Shown here: positions 32,337 through 43,395 of the stretch, in pieces
Layout of the letters: every line of letters begins with the position of its first letter
Position numbering within the stretch: the stretch's first letter is position 1
DNA from: Ilex aquifolium
Lineage: Eukaryota > Streptophyta > Magnoliopsida > Aquifoliales > Aquifoliaceae
Direction: 5' to 3'
DNA length: 64,000 bases
Assembly: GCA_951799425.1 (NCBI GenBank)
Contig: OX637409.1
Span: 23,528,501-23,592,500 of the forward strand
Program-made: the position numbers and the translations under genes
Notes under the pieces: model-generated
What the model was told of the DNA's origin: nothing
Databases searched by the model: none
The model's input: only the letters and a program-made list of their open reading frames with translations

Positions 32337-32344
32337 ATGAAGAC

Positions 32345-33057
32345 ACTTAACTTAATAGGCAAGTGACCAACCCGGCCGGCTCAATTAAACAATGCTTATC
32401 ATGGAGCAGGTACATATTTTATTTCTCTTTTCATAGCTGATCAACCACCACTTTCAATGAATCTGGATCCAAATCCATATTAATTAATCTTTGAAAAGCA
32501 CAAGTTCAAACTATACTTTTAAAATTTCAACGTTTTCTATTGAAAGCCTCGTTTCATTGAAAAGCAAGCATAGATTCAAACTATGCTTTCACGCGGAAAA
32601 GCTTGAGTTTAAACTATGGCTCCATATTGAGACTATATATGGTAAATTTCATTGACACCTAATAAATTTATGTCATATTTTATTGATGTCCTCTCTAGTT
32701 TCTAAAATTCGATTTTTGTTAGTACAAGCTTTATAATCGAGAAATTTTAAAGAAGTCGGAGCATTGGAACACTAACAGAGTCATTTACAAAGAGAAATAG
32801 AGATTAAAGAGTGTATGAGTCTTTTCATGAGAAAGAAAAAAAGATCTGAACAGTAACTATAGATTTTCATGTGATGCATTTTAGTCAAAGATTCATTATC
32901 TTATATGATAAAACCAAACAATTGTATTTTTTTTGAGGTGCTTAGTGTTAAACAAAACTAAGACACGAGGAGTTGCCGACAAGTCCGTCAAGCTATGGCT
33001 CTTTCACACTGCACGCCAGATAAACCACTTTCATTTCACATTTTCATTGCATCTTTA

Positions 33058-33106
<49 letters not shown>

Positions 33107-33128
33107 CTGTGTGTGAAGTTAATCTTCA
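32345..33128 (+). promoter_or_regulatory. NLR1 upstream region and CT-rich leader
   Basis: Paralogous to 55418-56379 before NLR2 (shared AACCCGGCCGGCTCAATTAA, CACGCGGAAAAGCTTGAG). It contains a 40-bp patch of NLR1 coding sequence at 32961-33000 where NLR2 has unrelated leader, and a (CT)21 run at 33061-33102 ending 26 bp before the ATG. The pyrimidine repeat just before the start is shared by NLR2 and the NLR stump, so it is part of the family's leader. No clear TATA box pinned. Confidence 0.6.
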
Positions 33129-36100
33129 ATGGCTGATATTCAAGGTGTAGCGGCTGATGTTGTCAAAGAAATATTGAATAAGGCAATTTCTCTTGCAGCT
33201 GAAGAGATCGGCCTTGTGTGGGGCTTCAGGGGAGATCTGGCTAAGCTCAAAGACTCTGTTGAAATGATTCAAGCCTTTTTAGATGATGCCGAGACACGAG
33301 GAGTTGCCGACAAGTCCGTCAAGCTATGGCTGGAGAAGCTTAAGGATGAAGCTTATCGAGCCGATGATGTCTTGGATGAGCTCGCTTACGAAATCGCACG
33401 GCGAAAGGTGGAGATTCGAGATCAAATGAGGAGAAAGGTACGCTTCTTCTTTTCAAGTTCTAACCCAGCCTTGTTTCGCTCCCGAATGGCTCATAAAATC
33501 AAGAAAATCAACACATCCTTGTTTAAGATCAACGAACAAGCAAAGGTTTTGGGACTTCGACTGGGTTTACTAGCAGCTCCTTCTCAAGTCACTGTAGATC
33601 ACCAAGGGGTTTCACAGGTGGCTACCCCCCAAGTCTTTGCTGGCCGAGAGACCAACCCACTTCGTCACCAATCTGAGGTTGTTGTAGCAAGGGATGGTGA
33701 TGCATCAAATATAGTTCAAATGTTAACCAACCCGAAAAATCAGGATGTTGTCTCTGTGCTTCCCATTGTGGGAATGGCAGGCCTTGGAAAAACAACTTTG
33801 GCTAAGTTGATCTATAATCGCGATGAGATAACGAGACACTTCGATTCAAGAATTTGGGTATGTGTATCCGATAATTTTGATGTCCAAAGGCTTTTAAAAG
33901 AGATCCTTGAAACTCTGACAAAGAAGAAGGGTGATATAGAGATTGAAACTGTAATTCTTGAAGAACTTCGCGAAAAGTTGGGGGGAAAAAAATATTTGCT
34001 CGTTCTCGATGACATATGGAATGAAGATCATAATAAGTGGAATGTTTTCAAGTCTTGTATGTTACGAGTAAGTACAACCCATGGGAACAACATTTTGATC
34101 ACTACGCGTAGTGTTAGAGTGGCCTCAATTGTGGAGACACTCCCCAAGTATTGTGTGGAAAAACTATCATCAGAAGATTGTTGGTCCATATTCAAAGGAG
34201 AAGCGTTTGCAAATGGAGGAGCTCCAATTAATTCAGATTTAAAAGATATTGGAAAGATAATTGCAGAAAAATGTAATGGTGTACCACTGGCTGCAAAGTT
34301 AGCGGGGAGTATGATGCACTCGAAGAAGGACAAAGATGAATGGTTGGCAATTTCAAATGATGGAGTATGGAGTGCAGTTGGAGCTGAAAATGATGGTGTA
34401 CTTGGTATTATTAAGTTGAGTTTTGATCATTTATCATCGCCATCATTGAAACATTGTTTTGCATATTGTTCACTTTTCAGAAAAGATTCCCGCATAGAAA
34501 AGGAACAATTAATCCAACTATGGATGGCACAAGAATATCTCCAACCCAAGGAAGGAAGTAACAGGGTATTGGAGGATATTGGTAATGAATATTTTGAAGC
34601 TTTGTTGCAAAGTTCCTTATTTCAAGATATTGAGAAGGATGAGTATAACAACATTACACACTGTAAGATGCATGATCTGGTGCATGATCTTTCACAATTG
34701 ATTTCGAAACCCGATTGCTTTACTCAAGAGGATGATAAGGGAAAAGAGAATCTTCGTGTTCGACATTTAGCACTATATTCCAGTTGGGAAAGTATTGATA
34801 ATATCCAAAATGAAAGTGCGGAGAGACTACGTACTTTATTTTTGAAAAGCCTTTCACCTAACAGATTTTTGAAGTTCAGCCTTTCACCTAATAGATTTTT
34901 GAAGTTCAGATATTTGCGTGTCTTGAATTTATGTGATGCTTACGTTGATGAGCTGCCGTCTTCTATAAGCAAATTGGTACACTTAAGGTACCTTGACTTG
35001 TCATATAATGAAATTCGTAGTTTACCGAAATCTATTGTTGAACTTTATCATCTGCAAACATTAAGACTTGAGAGGTGTGAAATTCAGAAGTTTCCTAAGA
35101 AATTCAAAAATTTGACCAGCTTAAGACATCTCTATATTCGTGAGAGATATTACGAGATTCAGATGCCACATGAGATAAGGTGGTTAACTTCCCTTCAAAC
35201 TCTACCATTCTTCAGAGTGGGTAAAGACAAGGGTTTCCAAATTGAAGAGTTAGGATATTTAAAAAATCTCAGAGGTGAGCTTGATATATATGATCTCCAG
35301 AAAGTGGGTAGTAAAGGGGAAGCACAAAAAGCAGATTTATGTGGAAAGAAAAATATATACAAGCTGACTTTCAATTGGGAATCTATGGAGAATGGTAATC
35401 AGAGCGCCGAGGGTGTCTTGGAAGGCCTCCAACCTTCCCCAAGCTTAAAAGGCTTAGACATAAACAGATTCCCGGGTGATTACTTCCCGTTGTGGATGAT
35501 GAAGATGGCAGTGACTACTAATGGTGAAGACGCCTGGTTACCACTCAACAATTTGGTGACGGTCAAACTAAAAGGCTGTAGAAGATGTGAGCATATGCCA
35601 ATGCTCGGTAGACTACCACTTCTTCGAGATCTTGAGTTGGATGAAATGGATAATGTAAAATGCCTAGGTGAGTCATTCTATGGTTATGACTGCCATGGAT
35701 CAGGCACTAGCCACAGTAGTAACGAGACAAAGGTATTATTTCCTTCTTTGGAAAGATTCGCAATGTGGAAAATGGTCAACCTTGAAGAATGGATAGAATT
35801 ACCAGAAGGAAGTGGGGTGCAAGCGTTTCCTTGCCTTTATGAGTTGTCCATTTATGGGTGCCCACAATTGAAAAGTGCTCCAAGGCATTTCCCACTCCTT
35901 GAGAAATTGCATTATGAGAATGTATGTAGCGGCTTGCCATTGGAAATGATATGCAGCAGCAAACTAAAGACTCTGACGAAGTTCGGGATTGATGGGGTGG
36001 CTAACCTCACTTCTTTACGGGATCAACTATTTCAGGACAATAAATATCTGGAGGTTCTACAGATATCGAATTGTCCCAAGTTAACACAAGTTCCGTACTT

Positions 36101-36875
36101 GCGAGGATGCGACACCACCTCTCATCTTCGATCGCTAGAAATCAAGCATTGCGAGCAATTGAGCAATTTGCTAGATGGCCTCAACACCCATCCATCTCTT
36201 GAGATTTTGAATGTCCAAAGTTGTCCAAATCTCAACTCCATTCCGAGTATTCAAGGCCTTACATCCCTTCGTGAATTAAGTTTTTGGCAGTGTGGTGGGT
36301 TAACTTGTCTTCCAAGTGGGCTAGAATCTTGCACATCCCTCGACAACTTAAATGTTGGACTTTGCACCAATCTAACCTCATTCCCAAATATACAAGCATT
36401 GTGTTCTCTCTCCACTCTAACAATTGTATATTGTGGGAAATTAACTTGCTTGCCTAAGGGGCTACAATTTCTTACCTGCTTGGTCCACTTGAGGATTGGC
36501 CCCTTTTCTGAAGAGCTTGATTCATTCCCGAGTCTTGATGGTGTCCAACACTTGCATGCGTCCCTTCATGATGTAAAGTTGCATGGATGGCCTCACTGGG
36601 ACCTTATCCCAGAACAACTTCAACACCTCAGCGCCCTGAGATATCTGTATCTAGAAAGCTTTGGAGTGGAAGCTTTACCCGATTGGTTTGGTAAGCTTTC
36701 ATCTCTTGAAAGTCTATATGTAATCGGATGCAAGAAACTGAAGTATCTGCCCAAAATTGAAGTCATGCAGCGCCTCACCAAATTAGAGATTTTGTACCTA
36801 GAGGAATGTCCCCTATTAGAAGAAAGATGCAGAACGGGTGGCCCTGAGTGGCCCAAGGTGTCCCATTTAAGGTAA
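33129..36875 (+). CDS. NLR1: CC-NB-LRR disease-resistance protein (RGA-type), 1248 aa
   Basis: Intracellular immune receptor of the CNL class; such proteins sense pathogen effectors and trigger defence. The N-terminal Rx-type coiled coil (1-150) holds the EDVID-like RADDVLDE near 78-85. NB-ARC: P-loop GMAGLGKTT at 215-223, FDSRIWVCVSDNF, kinase-2 LLVLDDIW at 290-297 (the final Trp marks the CC class), ILITTRS, GVPLA near 384, FAYCSLF and MHD at 514-516. About 570-1235 are leucine-rich repeats. All nucleotide-binding motifs are intact. A 10-residue tandem duplication (SLSPNRFLKF twice) lies at 574-593. The stop TAA lies inside AAG|GTAAGT, a perfect splice-donor consensus, so the true gene may continue into another exon. 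Single-exon as drawn. NLR2 is a close paralogue. Confidence 0.95.
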   Translation: MADIQGVAADVVKEILNKAISLAAEEIGLVWGFRGDLAKLKDSVEMIQAFLDDAETRGVADKSVKLWLEKLKDEAYRADDVLDELAYEIARRKVEIRDQMRRKVRFFFSSSNPALFRSRMAHKIKKINTSLFKINEQAKVLGLRLGLLAAPSQVTVDHQGVSQVATPQVFAGRETNPLRHQSEVVVARDGDASNIVQMLTNPKNQDVVSVLPIVGMAGLGKTTLAKLIYNRDEITRHFDSRIWVCVSDNFDVQRLLKEILETLTKKKGDIEIETVILEELREKLGGKKYLLVLDDIWNEDHNKWNVFKSCMLRVSTTHGNNILITTRSVRVASIVETLPKYCVEKLSSEDCWSIFKGEAFANGGAPINSDLKDIGKIIAEKCNGVPLAAKLAGSMMHSKKDKDEWLAISNDGVWSAVGAENDGVLGIIKLSFDHLSSPSLKHCFAYCSLFRKDSRIEKEQLIQLWMAQEYLQPKEGSNRVLEDIGNEYFEALLQSSLFQDIEKDEYNNITHCKMHDLVHDLSQLISKPDCFTQEDDKGKENLRVRHLALYSSWESIDNIQNESAERLRTLFLKSLSPNRFLKFSLSPNRFLKFRYLRVLNLCDAYVDELPSSISKLVHLRYLDLSYNEIRSLPKSIVELYHLQTLRLERCEIQKFPKKFKNLTSLRHLYIRERYYEIQMPHEIRWLTSLQTLPFFRVGKDKGFQIEELGYLKNLRGELDIYDLQKVGSKGEAQKADLCGKKNIYKLTFNWESMENGNQSAEGVLEGLQPSPSLKGLDINRFPGDYFPLWMMKMAVTTNGEDAWLPLNNLVTVKLKGCRRCEHMPMLGRLPLLRDLELDEMDNVKCLGESFYGYDCHGSGTSHSSNETKVLFPSLERFAMWKMVNLEEWIELPEGSGVQAFPCLYELSIYGCPQLKSAPRHFPLLEKLHYENVCSGLPLEMICSSKLKTLTKFGIDGVANLTSLRDQLFQDNKYLEVLQISNCPKLTQVPYLRGCDTTSHLRSLEIKHCEQLSNLLDGLNTHPSLEILNVQSCPNLNSIPSIQGLTSLRELSFWQCGGLTCLPSGLESCTSLDNLNVGLCTNLTSFPNIQALCSLSTLTIVYCGKLTCLPKGLQFLTCLVHLRIGPFSEELDSFPSLDGVQHLHASLHDVKLHGWPHWDLIPEQLQHLSALRYLYLESFGVEALPDWFGKLSSLESLYVIGCKKLKYLPKIEVMQRLTKLEILYLEECPLLEERCRTGGPEWPKVSHLR
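34848..34907 (+). repeat. 30-bp in-frame tandem duplication in NLR1
   Basis: Two units starting AGCCTTTCACCTAA differ at one base. NLR2 has a single unit. It lies between the NB-ARC and the first LRR, adds 10 residues and keeps frame. Confidence 0.93.
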
Positions 36876-37291
36876 GTTTCTCCTTAAGACTAATCTTTTT
36901 CCATTTTTATTGTTTACATTTTTCTCATCCTATTGGTCGGTATTGTCCCATTTGGTATACTTGTGCATTGCACTTAAACGAATTTAACTAATATTATTTT
37001 TATAAAAAATGTGAATTATATGTGTAATTAAATTAAATAATAAACTAGGTGCCGAATAATTAATTTATATTTTAATTATTACTAAATTTAATTATTGACT
37101 TATTCTATAAATTTTTGAGTACTTAATCTATTATTTATTTAGGTATCTCTATGATCATTTAGACATTTGCACATCTAATTATATTATTTCAATAAAAAAG
37201 ATCAATTTTTTAGGTCCTAGAAAACATCTGTGTTGGTGTTTGTGGAAGACTTCATGAGAGTCTCATAGTTATACACGTAGAGAGAGAGAGA

Positions 37292-37316
37292 GGGGGGGGG
37301 GGGGGGGGGGGGGGGG
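37292..37316 (+). repeat. G25 homopolymer after (AG)n
   Basis: Twenty-five consecutive G follow AGAGAGAGAGAGA. It could form G-quadruplex structures, or be a length error, since such runs are hard to sequence. It has no counterpart in the NLR2 flank. Confidence 0.9.
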
Positions 37317-37329
37317 TCTCGTGTATAAA

Positions 37330-37610
37330 CTAACAATTTAAAAATTTATTTTATACATTCAAAGATTAGATTCTTCCATTACACTCTCAATGTATTAAAA
37401 GTGTTGTAGCGTGACACTTCTGTTAGTTTTCATTACTCATTCTATCATCGTCAATAAAATGAATTTTGACGAAATAAGTAATGGAAACTAATGGAAGGGT
37501 CACACTGTAATATTTTTAATACATTGAATATGTAATATGAAAAATCTTATTTTTGAGGGTATAAAGTGGGAAAGCTTAAATTTTTCGGGGTGCAAAGTGA
37601 AATTCTCCCC
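37330..37610. repeat. Foldback MITE-like element in NLR1 3' flank
   Basis: AATGTATTAAAAGTGTTGTAG with GTGACACTTC pairs with GAAGGGTCACACTGTAATATT and AATACATTGAATATGT downstream. Same family as the foldbacks at 30.1 and 61.0 kb. Confidence 0.55.
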
Positions 37611-39605
37611 TATTGTATCCTCTTAATAAAGAGAGTGAATGACCCTTTGCTCGTTAAAAATATCATATTACATGAATTGATTCAAAGATATCATTATAGT
37701 CCAAAAGTAAATGTTTGTGGCCTCCTCTTCAATTTTTTTTTTTGTATTTATCATATTATCCTATTTTTATATACAATTGTTTATATAATACTCAATTTAA
37801 GTGTTTTCAATAGAATTTTGATACTCAATTCTCCTGAAATAGAATACATTGTTAACTTATATCTGATTGAAGGTGCATAGTGAGACTTTTAATCTTTCAG
37901 GGTCCGCTATAAACTTTTTCCGTGGGAGGAGGAGTGAAGGAAGAATGATAAAGAAGAAAATTTCTGTTCATGATGCTCAATTTGAGGTAGGGAATATAAT
38001 ATCTTGGTTCTCCTTTAAATTCATATAATTGGGTGATTGCACGTGTTTGATTCTTGATCATAGTGATTATATCTACTTGTCCTTGGTTTTATGATTATTA
38101 TGACCCAAGTATGTAAAATTGAGAACTGAGAGTCTCGTTAAGAAAGTTTCAAGTGACAACCGTTTATGTTCACAGATTTTTATAATAATATATGCTTGGA
38201 AAATGATTTATGAAAATCTCTGTTAGTGTACACCTTCTGCGATGAACTTTGTGGAATTGTTTCGACAAATTTCATGGCATTCTATCCCCACGAAATTTTA
38301 TAGTGATTTTTTTATGCATTCAAAACTAGTAACAAATTTTAAGAATAAAATTGAGAACCTATAATTTTAAACAAATTTTGAAAGTCAATATACTGTACGC
38401 TCTCAAATTGCACAATAGTGGAAAAATTAAATTGATCTTTGAGTAGTCATTCCATCTGATTATGAATTTTTGTTTGAAGCTGTGAAAGCATCTTCTTATG
38501 ATATATCCTTGAAACTGTGCTTTCATTTTAATTTTGGACCCTTTTCCATAGACCAGAAAACTTTACTTTATTTCATTTGATTTTGAGAAAAAAATATAAC
38601 AAACCCGAAAAGAATTTGAGATTTGTTGTGAAATAGATAGAGAAATACCAATGCACCTAAGAGAGACAAACACATTTTAGGGGCAGATTAAGTTGTTGTA
38701 CTACATTACAAATTGTTGAGATCATGCCATAAGTTATTTGCATCCTATTTAAATTTGTACTTGGATATTACTTTTCGTACTTGGCTATAACTCAACCCTA
38801 TTAAATTTTGCAGGTCTTAAGACAACGTGACAAAGGGAACACTTGATTCCACAACTCTCTTGAAGTGCATGCTTGGTTACTTACCTTTGAGTAGATTTTG
38901 TGTGTAAAGGTGTACTTGCTTTTGAATTTATCATGTTTATATATAGCCAAATATCTTTTGGCATGAATTTGTAGAATTATTTTGTATGAACTTTGGTTGT
39001 GTCAGTACAGATTATAATGTGATGGGACTTTTGTTAATTTGCACTGATACTCTATGGACTATTATGTTAGTTTAGGTAACCCATGTCAGACTGCTAAGAA
39101 AAGTTCAAACGATTTTCAACAAAAAGGTACTTATACCCAAAATAGATATAACTTGGAATGTGAGACATATCTATGTCTCCTACAATAATGGGAAGATCAT
39201 ACACTTGATCATACTCCTTATTTATTTGTGCATTCTTGTCTTGTAGATGTACAAAGGCATATAAGAGTGCAATTGACTACTCTTAATTCCGTACATTTTT
39301 CTTATTATTATGTTGTACGGTACTTTACATGGTATTAGAACATCGATCTTGTTATCTATCTAATTAGAGTTTGGATATTTTTTAGCTCATATAATGGGGT
39401 CCCTCTCAAAAAATATGAAAGATTAGTGGTAATGGGGACAAAAAGAAATCACTATCTCTTTATGTATCGAAGACAAGCAAACAATCCTAAATTTACGGGA
39501 AAGGAGAAGTCGCTGAAATATTTGTAGATAGACAGAATAAATAAGAGTTTTTTGGAAGCTGGTACCTAGGTCCAATAGGATTATAAAAAAAAAAAACTCA
39601 ATTGC

Positions 39606-41045
39606 CAATTTGTTTTTGGATTAAGTCCCAATTAAAAAGTCAAAGTAATGAGCATAACTAATGCCCTTTAAAATTACAAAAATAACGACAATGTCTTCAC
39701 TTTATTGAAACACATATTCTAAAAAACTACGTCATCATAATATACATGTTTCTCTTTACACACCGATCGTCAGACAATCACACTAAAAAAAAAAACATGT
39801 TCTTGATTAACGTACCCATTAACTGGTGGTTCACATGTACATTAAGATACATTTATTAATAGCAATTGAATTCAGTGTATCTCTTGAACAAATACATTGA
39901 GAAGAGAAGTCTGGACAAACGTCTCTTTGATTAACTACGGAAAATCTGGAAGTTATCTCATTACAAAGATCCTCATACGTTCTACAATCGTTGAAAGTAA
40001 CAGCAAAAGTGACTTAATCAAACGTACACCTTACAATCACAATTCTTTCCATCTCCTAAAAAACCAAAGAAGTGTTCAAACCGTTAAAACACATATAAAT
40101 GAACAATAGGTACATTAACAGGTAACTAAGATTTTATCACAAGAGTTATGTATCCATTTTCAACAAAACTAAAAATTGAATATGAAAGGTAATTGCACTC
40201 TCAAACAATCATGATTACACATACACAAAAAATGCATTAACAAACACAACAAGTACTGGTACGCAATTAATATATAGTTGTTTGTATAGTTACACAACAT
40301 ATCATATACAACAAACAACATACATGATCATTCAAGAATATTATACGAATATATACAACCATGAAATAGGTATATCAGTATTTAATTGAAAAAAAGTACA
40401 TATACGTCATTACAGATGCACAAATACATAAAACTAAACACAATTCAAAATTATGTAAATCATAACGAACATGTATCTAAACCTATCAACGAATACGTAA
40501 AACTTAACTGCTGCGATCTAATTTGTGTATCAACCAAATCAACTCTTAAGATAAACGACCGGTAGTTTTTCAAATTGCTTGGTTCACGAATTTAAAATTC
40601 AAAACTGATAAACACCACAAAATCTTCAATAACAAACGCAAAAAAACAAACAAACTATATTTTAGGTTGAAATCATGTAATGAGACCAAAGTGGATAATG
40701 AAAACACACTAATTGTCCAACCTCTATATGTTTACCTCACATAGGATTGCATGCAATTTTTTTAAAAAACACGAAAAACTTTTTTATATATTAAAAATCA
40801 AGTAGGACTAAAATTAGTTTACACACTAAGTAAGGGACCCTAACCAAATTAATTAATAAACAAAACTCGTAGCATATAGGACAATTTATTGTAATTCCCA
40901 AATCTAAAGGTTTTCAGAATGGCATAAATCCCTAATAATAAGAAAGTTATTAAAAATATAAAAACATGTGATGTTTACAATTTGAGAAAACTGAAATGAT
41001 TGACAACTGATTATTTTGTATCCTACGATCCTAAATAATAAAACT
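39606..41045. other. A/T-rich intergenic DNA, nothing recognised
   Basis: Rich in short ACATA/ATACA words. No frame longer than about 70 codons and no transposon ends that I can support. Confidence 0.55.
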
Positions 41046-41052
41046 ACACTAA

Positions 41053-41160
41053 GGGTTAATTACAATTTGCCTCTCCAACTACTTCCCATGTTGCAATTAA
41101 CCTTTTGTAGTTTTAAATATTGCAATTTGTCCCCTCCAAGTTTCAAATAGATTGAATTGA
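41053..41160. repeat. Orphan terminal repeat of a Mutator-like element
   Basis: GGGTTAATTACAATTTGCC...CCATGTTGCAATTAACC resembles the terminus of the element at 18933 (GGGTTAATTACACAATGCC). No matching opposite end was found before the copia element, so it is a fragment. Confidence 0.45.
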
Positions 41161-41722
41161 CTAACAACAATGACTGAACACCTGAAAGAACCATGACACT
41201 CTCCGTCTTGTATATTATGTGGATGGCATTTGCCAATTTTTTCAATGCCTATTGAATTTGCCTGTTTGTCTTTGGCCACCTAATCAATTTCTGTTACAGC
41301 TATCTCTAGTGCATTCTTTTGGATTTGCTTTATTCTTTGATGAAATTGTCAAGTTTCTTCTTCCATAAGCTCGGTTCTGGCAATTTTTTACAACTGTTAT
41401 GCGATCAAATGGCTTTGAGCTCCTGAAGACAGTGGCAGGTTCCGAGGGGGATTGCAGCAGTGGAGGTGGAAAGGCTCATAGTATATGAGCTCAACTTTCA
41501 GACGGTGGTGATACCAATGGCAGGAGAGTGAGGCAAACGACCTAAAAGTCACGGGCTCCGCTCCACCCGTTCCGGCATCTGCCTCCTTGCCATTGTGCAC
41601 ACTGCAAATATTAGCCATACATTCTCTAACAATCTCCACCTTGGCAAATATTCACCCCTTAGGAGAAAAAGAACATGTATCCGGGAACTCCACCTGGGAC
41701 GCTAAGTTGGGGCATCTCTCAT

Positions 41723-43395
41723 CTAGCAACTGGAGACATTAATCAAGTCCAAGCAATGCTTGAACTTGTCTGTAGTAACAGGCTTTGTCAACATGTCTGC
41801 TGCATTCTCAGAAGTGTGAACTTTCTCAAGTAATAGTTCACCAGAAGAAACCAACTCCCTGATCTTATGAAACCTCACATCTATGTGCTTGGTCCTCGCA
41901 TGATACACCTGGTTCTTTGCCAAATAAATGGCACTCTGACTGTCACAATGCAACTGAACTCCACCTTGCTAGACACCCAGCTCCTTGACCAAGCCTGTAA
42001 GCCACAAGGCCTCCTTGGCAGCCTCAGCTACTGCCATATACTCTGACTCAGTAGTAGATAGTGCAACTATAGGTTGTACCATGGACTTCCAACAAATAGG
42101 TCCTCCCGCAAGAGTAAACACATAACCGGTGGTAGAACTCCTGTCATCCAAGTCCCCTACATAGTCTGCATCCACATATCCCACAACTGAAATGTCACTC
42201 TGTTGTCTGCTAAACATGATGCCATAGTCTGTAGTGCCCCTCAAGTATCTGAAAATCCACTTGACTGCATCCCAATGTTGTCGACCCGGATTTGAAAGAA
42301 ACTTGCTAACCACGCTGACAGCTTGTGCCAAATCTGGTCTTGTACAAACCATAGCATACATCAAACACCCCACTGCACTAGCATATGAGACTTTTGACAT
42401 GTCATGAACTTCATCATTTGTCTTCGGGCACTGAGTGGTAGACAATCTGAAATGATTCGCCAAAGGTGTACTTACTGGTTTTGCATAACTCATGCTGAAC
42501 CTGTCCAACACCTTCTCAACATAGCTATGCTGAGATAGCCATAATTTCCTGGAAGCTCTGTCCCTGCGAATCTCCATCCCAAGAATCTTCTTGGCTGCAC
42601 CCAAATCCTTCATGTCAAATTCTCTGCTCAACAAAGTCTTCAACTTGTTGACCTCACTCATATTCTTGGCAGCAATCAACATATCATCCACATAAAGTAA
42701 CAGAAAAATAAATGAACCATCATCAAGGTTTTTCACATAAACACAGCAATCATACTCACACATTTTGTAGCCAATTCGGATCATATAAGAGTCAAATCGC
42801 TTGTACCACTGTTTTGGAGACTGTTTCAGCCCATAAAGTGATTTCTTCAATTTACAGACTAAATGCTCCTATCCAGGATGACTGAACCCCTCTGGCTGTA
42901 CCATGTAAATCTGTTCCTCCAAGTCACCATGAAGGAAAGCTGTCTTATCCATCTGCTCCAAATGCATATCTGAATGTGCTACTAATGCCAACACTGTCCT
43001 GATGGAAGTGTGTCTGACCACAGGGGAGAAGATCTCATCATAGTCAACCCCTTTTCTCTGTGAGTAACCCTTTGCTACTAGACGAGCCTTGAATTTTTCC
43101 CCCTCCTTTTCTGATACTGCTTCTTTCTTCTTATACACCCATTTGCACCCTATCGCTCTCTTCCCATCGGGAAGCTCCACCAACTCCCATGTCTGGTTCT
43201 TATGCAGAGACTCCATCTCCTCCACCATAGCACCCATCCATCTACTTTTCTCTTGGCTTTGTACTGCCTCCTGAAAAGTTGTAGGATCTCCGCTACTAGT
43301 AATAAGCGCATAAGAAACTAAATCTTCAAAACCATACTTGGTAGGCGGCTTGATATTGCGTTTGGGCCTATCTGTGGCTATACTGTGATGCTACT
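41723..43395 (-). pseudogene. Copia 2 reverse transcriptase-RNase H
   Basis: One phase with stops at 42871-42869 and 41971-41969. RT: WELVELPDGKRAIGCKWVYK, ARLVAKGYSQRKGVDYDE, a TAFLHGD block that has lost the usual Val of DVKTAFLHG, SLYGLKQSPKQWY, and catalytic YVDDMLIAAK. RNase H: DADYVGDLDDRSSTTGY, STTESEYMA, TKHIDVRFHKIREL. The stops are single transitions from CAG. Unlikely to be functional. Confidence 0.9.

Larger units (their letters stand above)
36876..39605 (+). repeat. NLR1 3' flank, duplicated after NLR2 and in part at 48.2-49.0 kb
   Basis: Starts with the donor-like GTAAGT and matches 60100-63110 in long stretches (CTCCTTAAGACTAATC, CATAGACCAGAAAACTTTAC, AGAGTTTGGATATTTTTT). It may include untranslated exons: an acceptor-like TTTCAG near 37900, a donor-like GAG|GTAGGG near 37985 and a TTTTGCAG near 38817. 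No protein-coding gene seen. Confidence 0.65.

Noticed and set aside
33061-33102. CRISPR-like or tandem array
   Set aside because: It is a simple CT microsatellite. The window has no spaced palindromic repeats and is plant nuclear DNA.
32933-33136. Short + strand frame carrying TRGVADKSVKLWL upstream of NLR1
   Set aside because: It has no ATG and arises because the 40-bp exon patch lies in an open stretch before the CT repeat. Treated as a patch, not a gene.
41397-41639. 80-codon - strand frame across the 3' LTR remnant of copia 2
   Set aside because: It spans the breakpoint between LTR and unrelated DNA and has no family resemblance.
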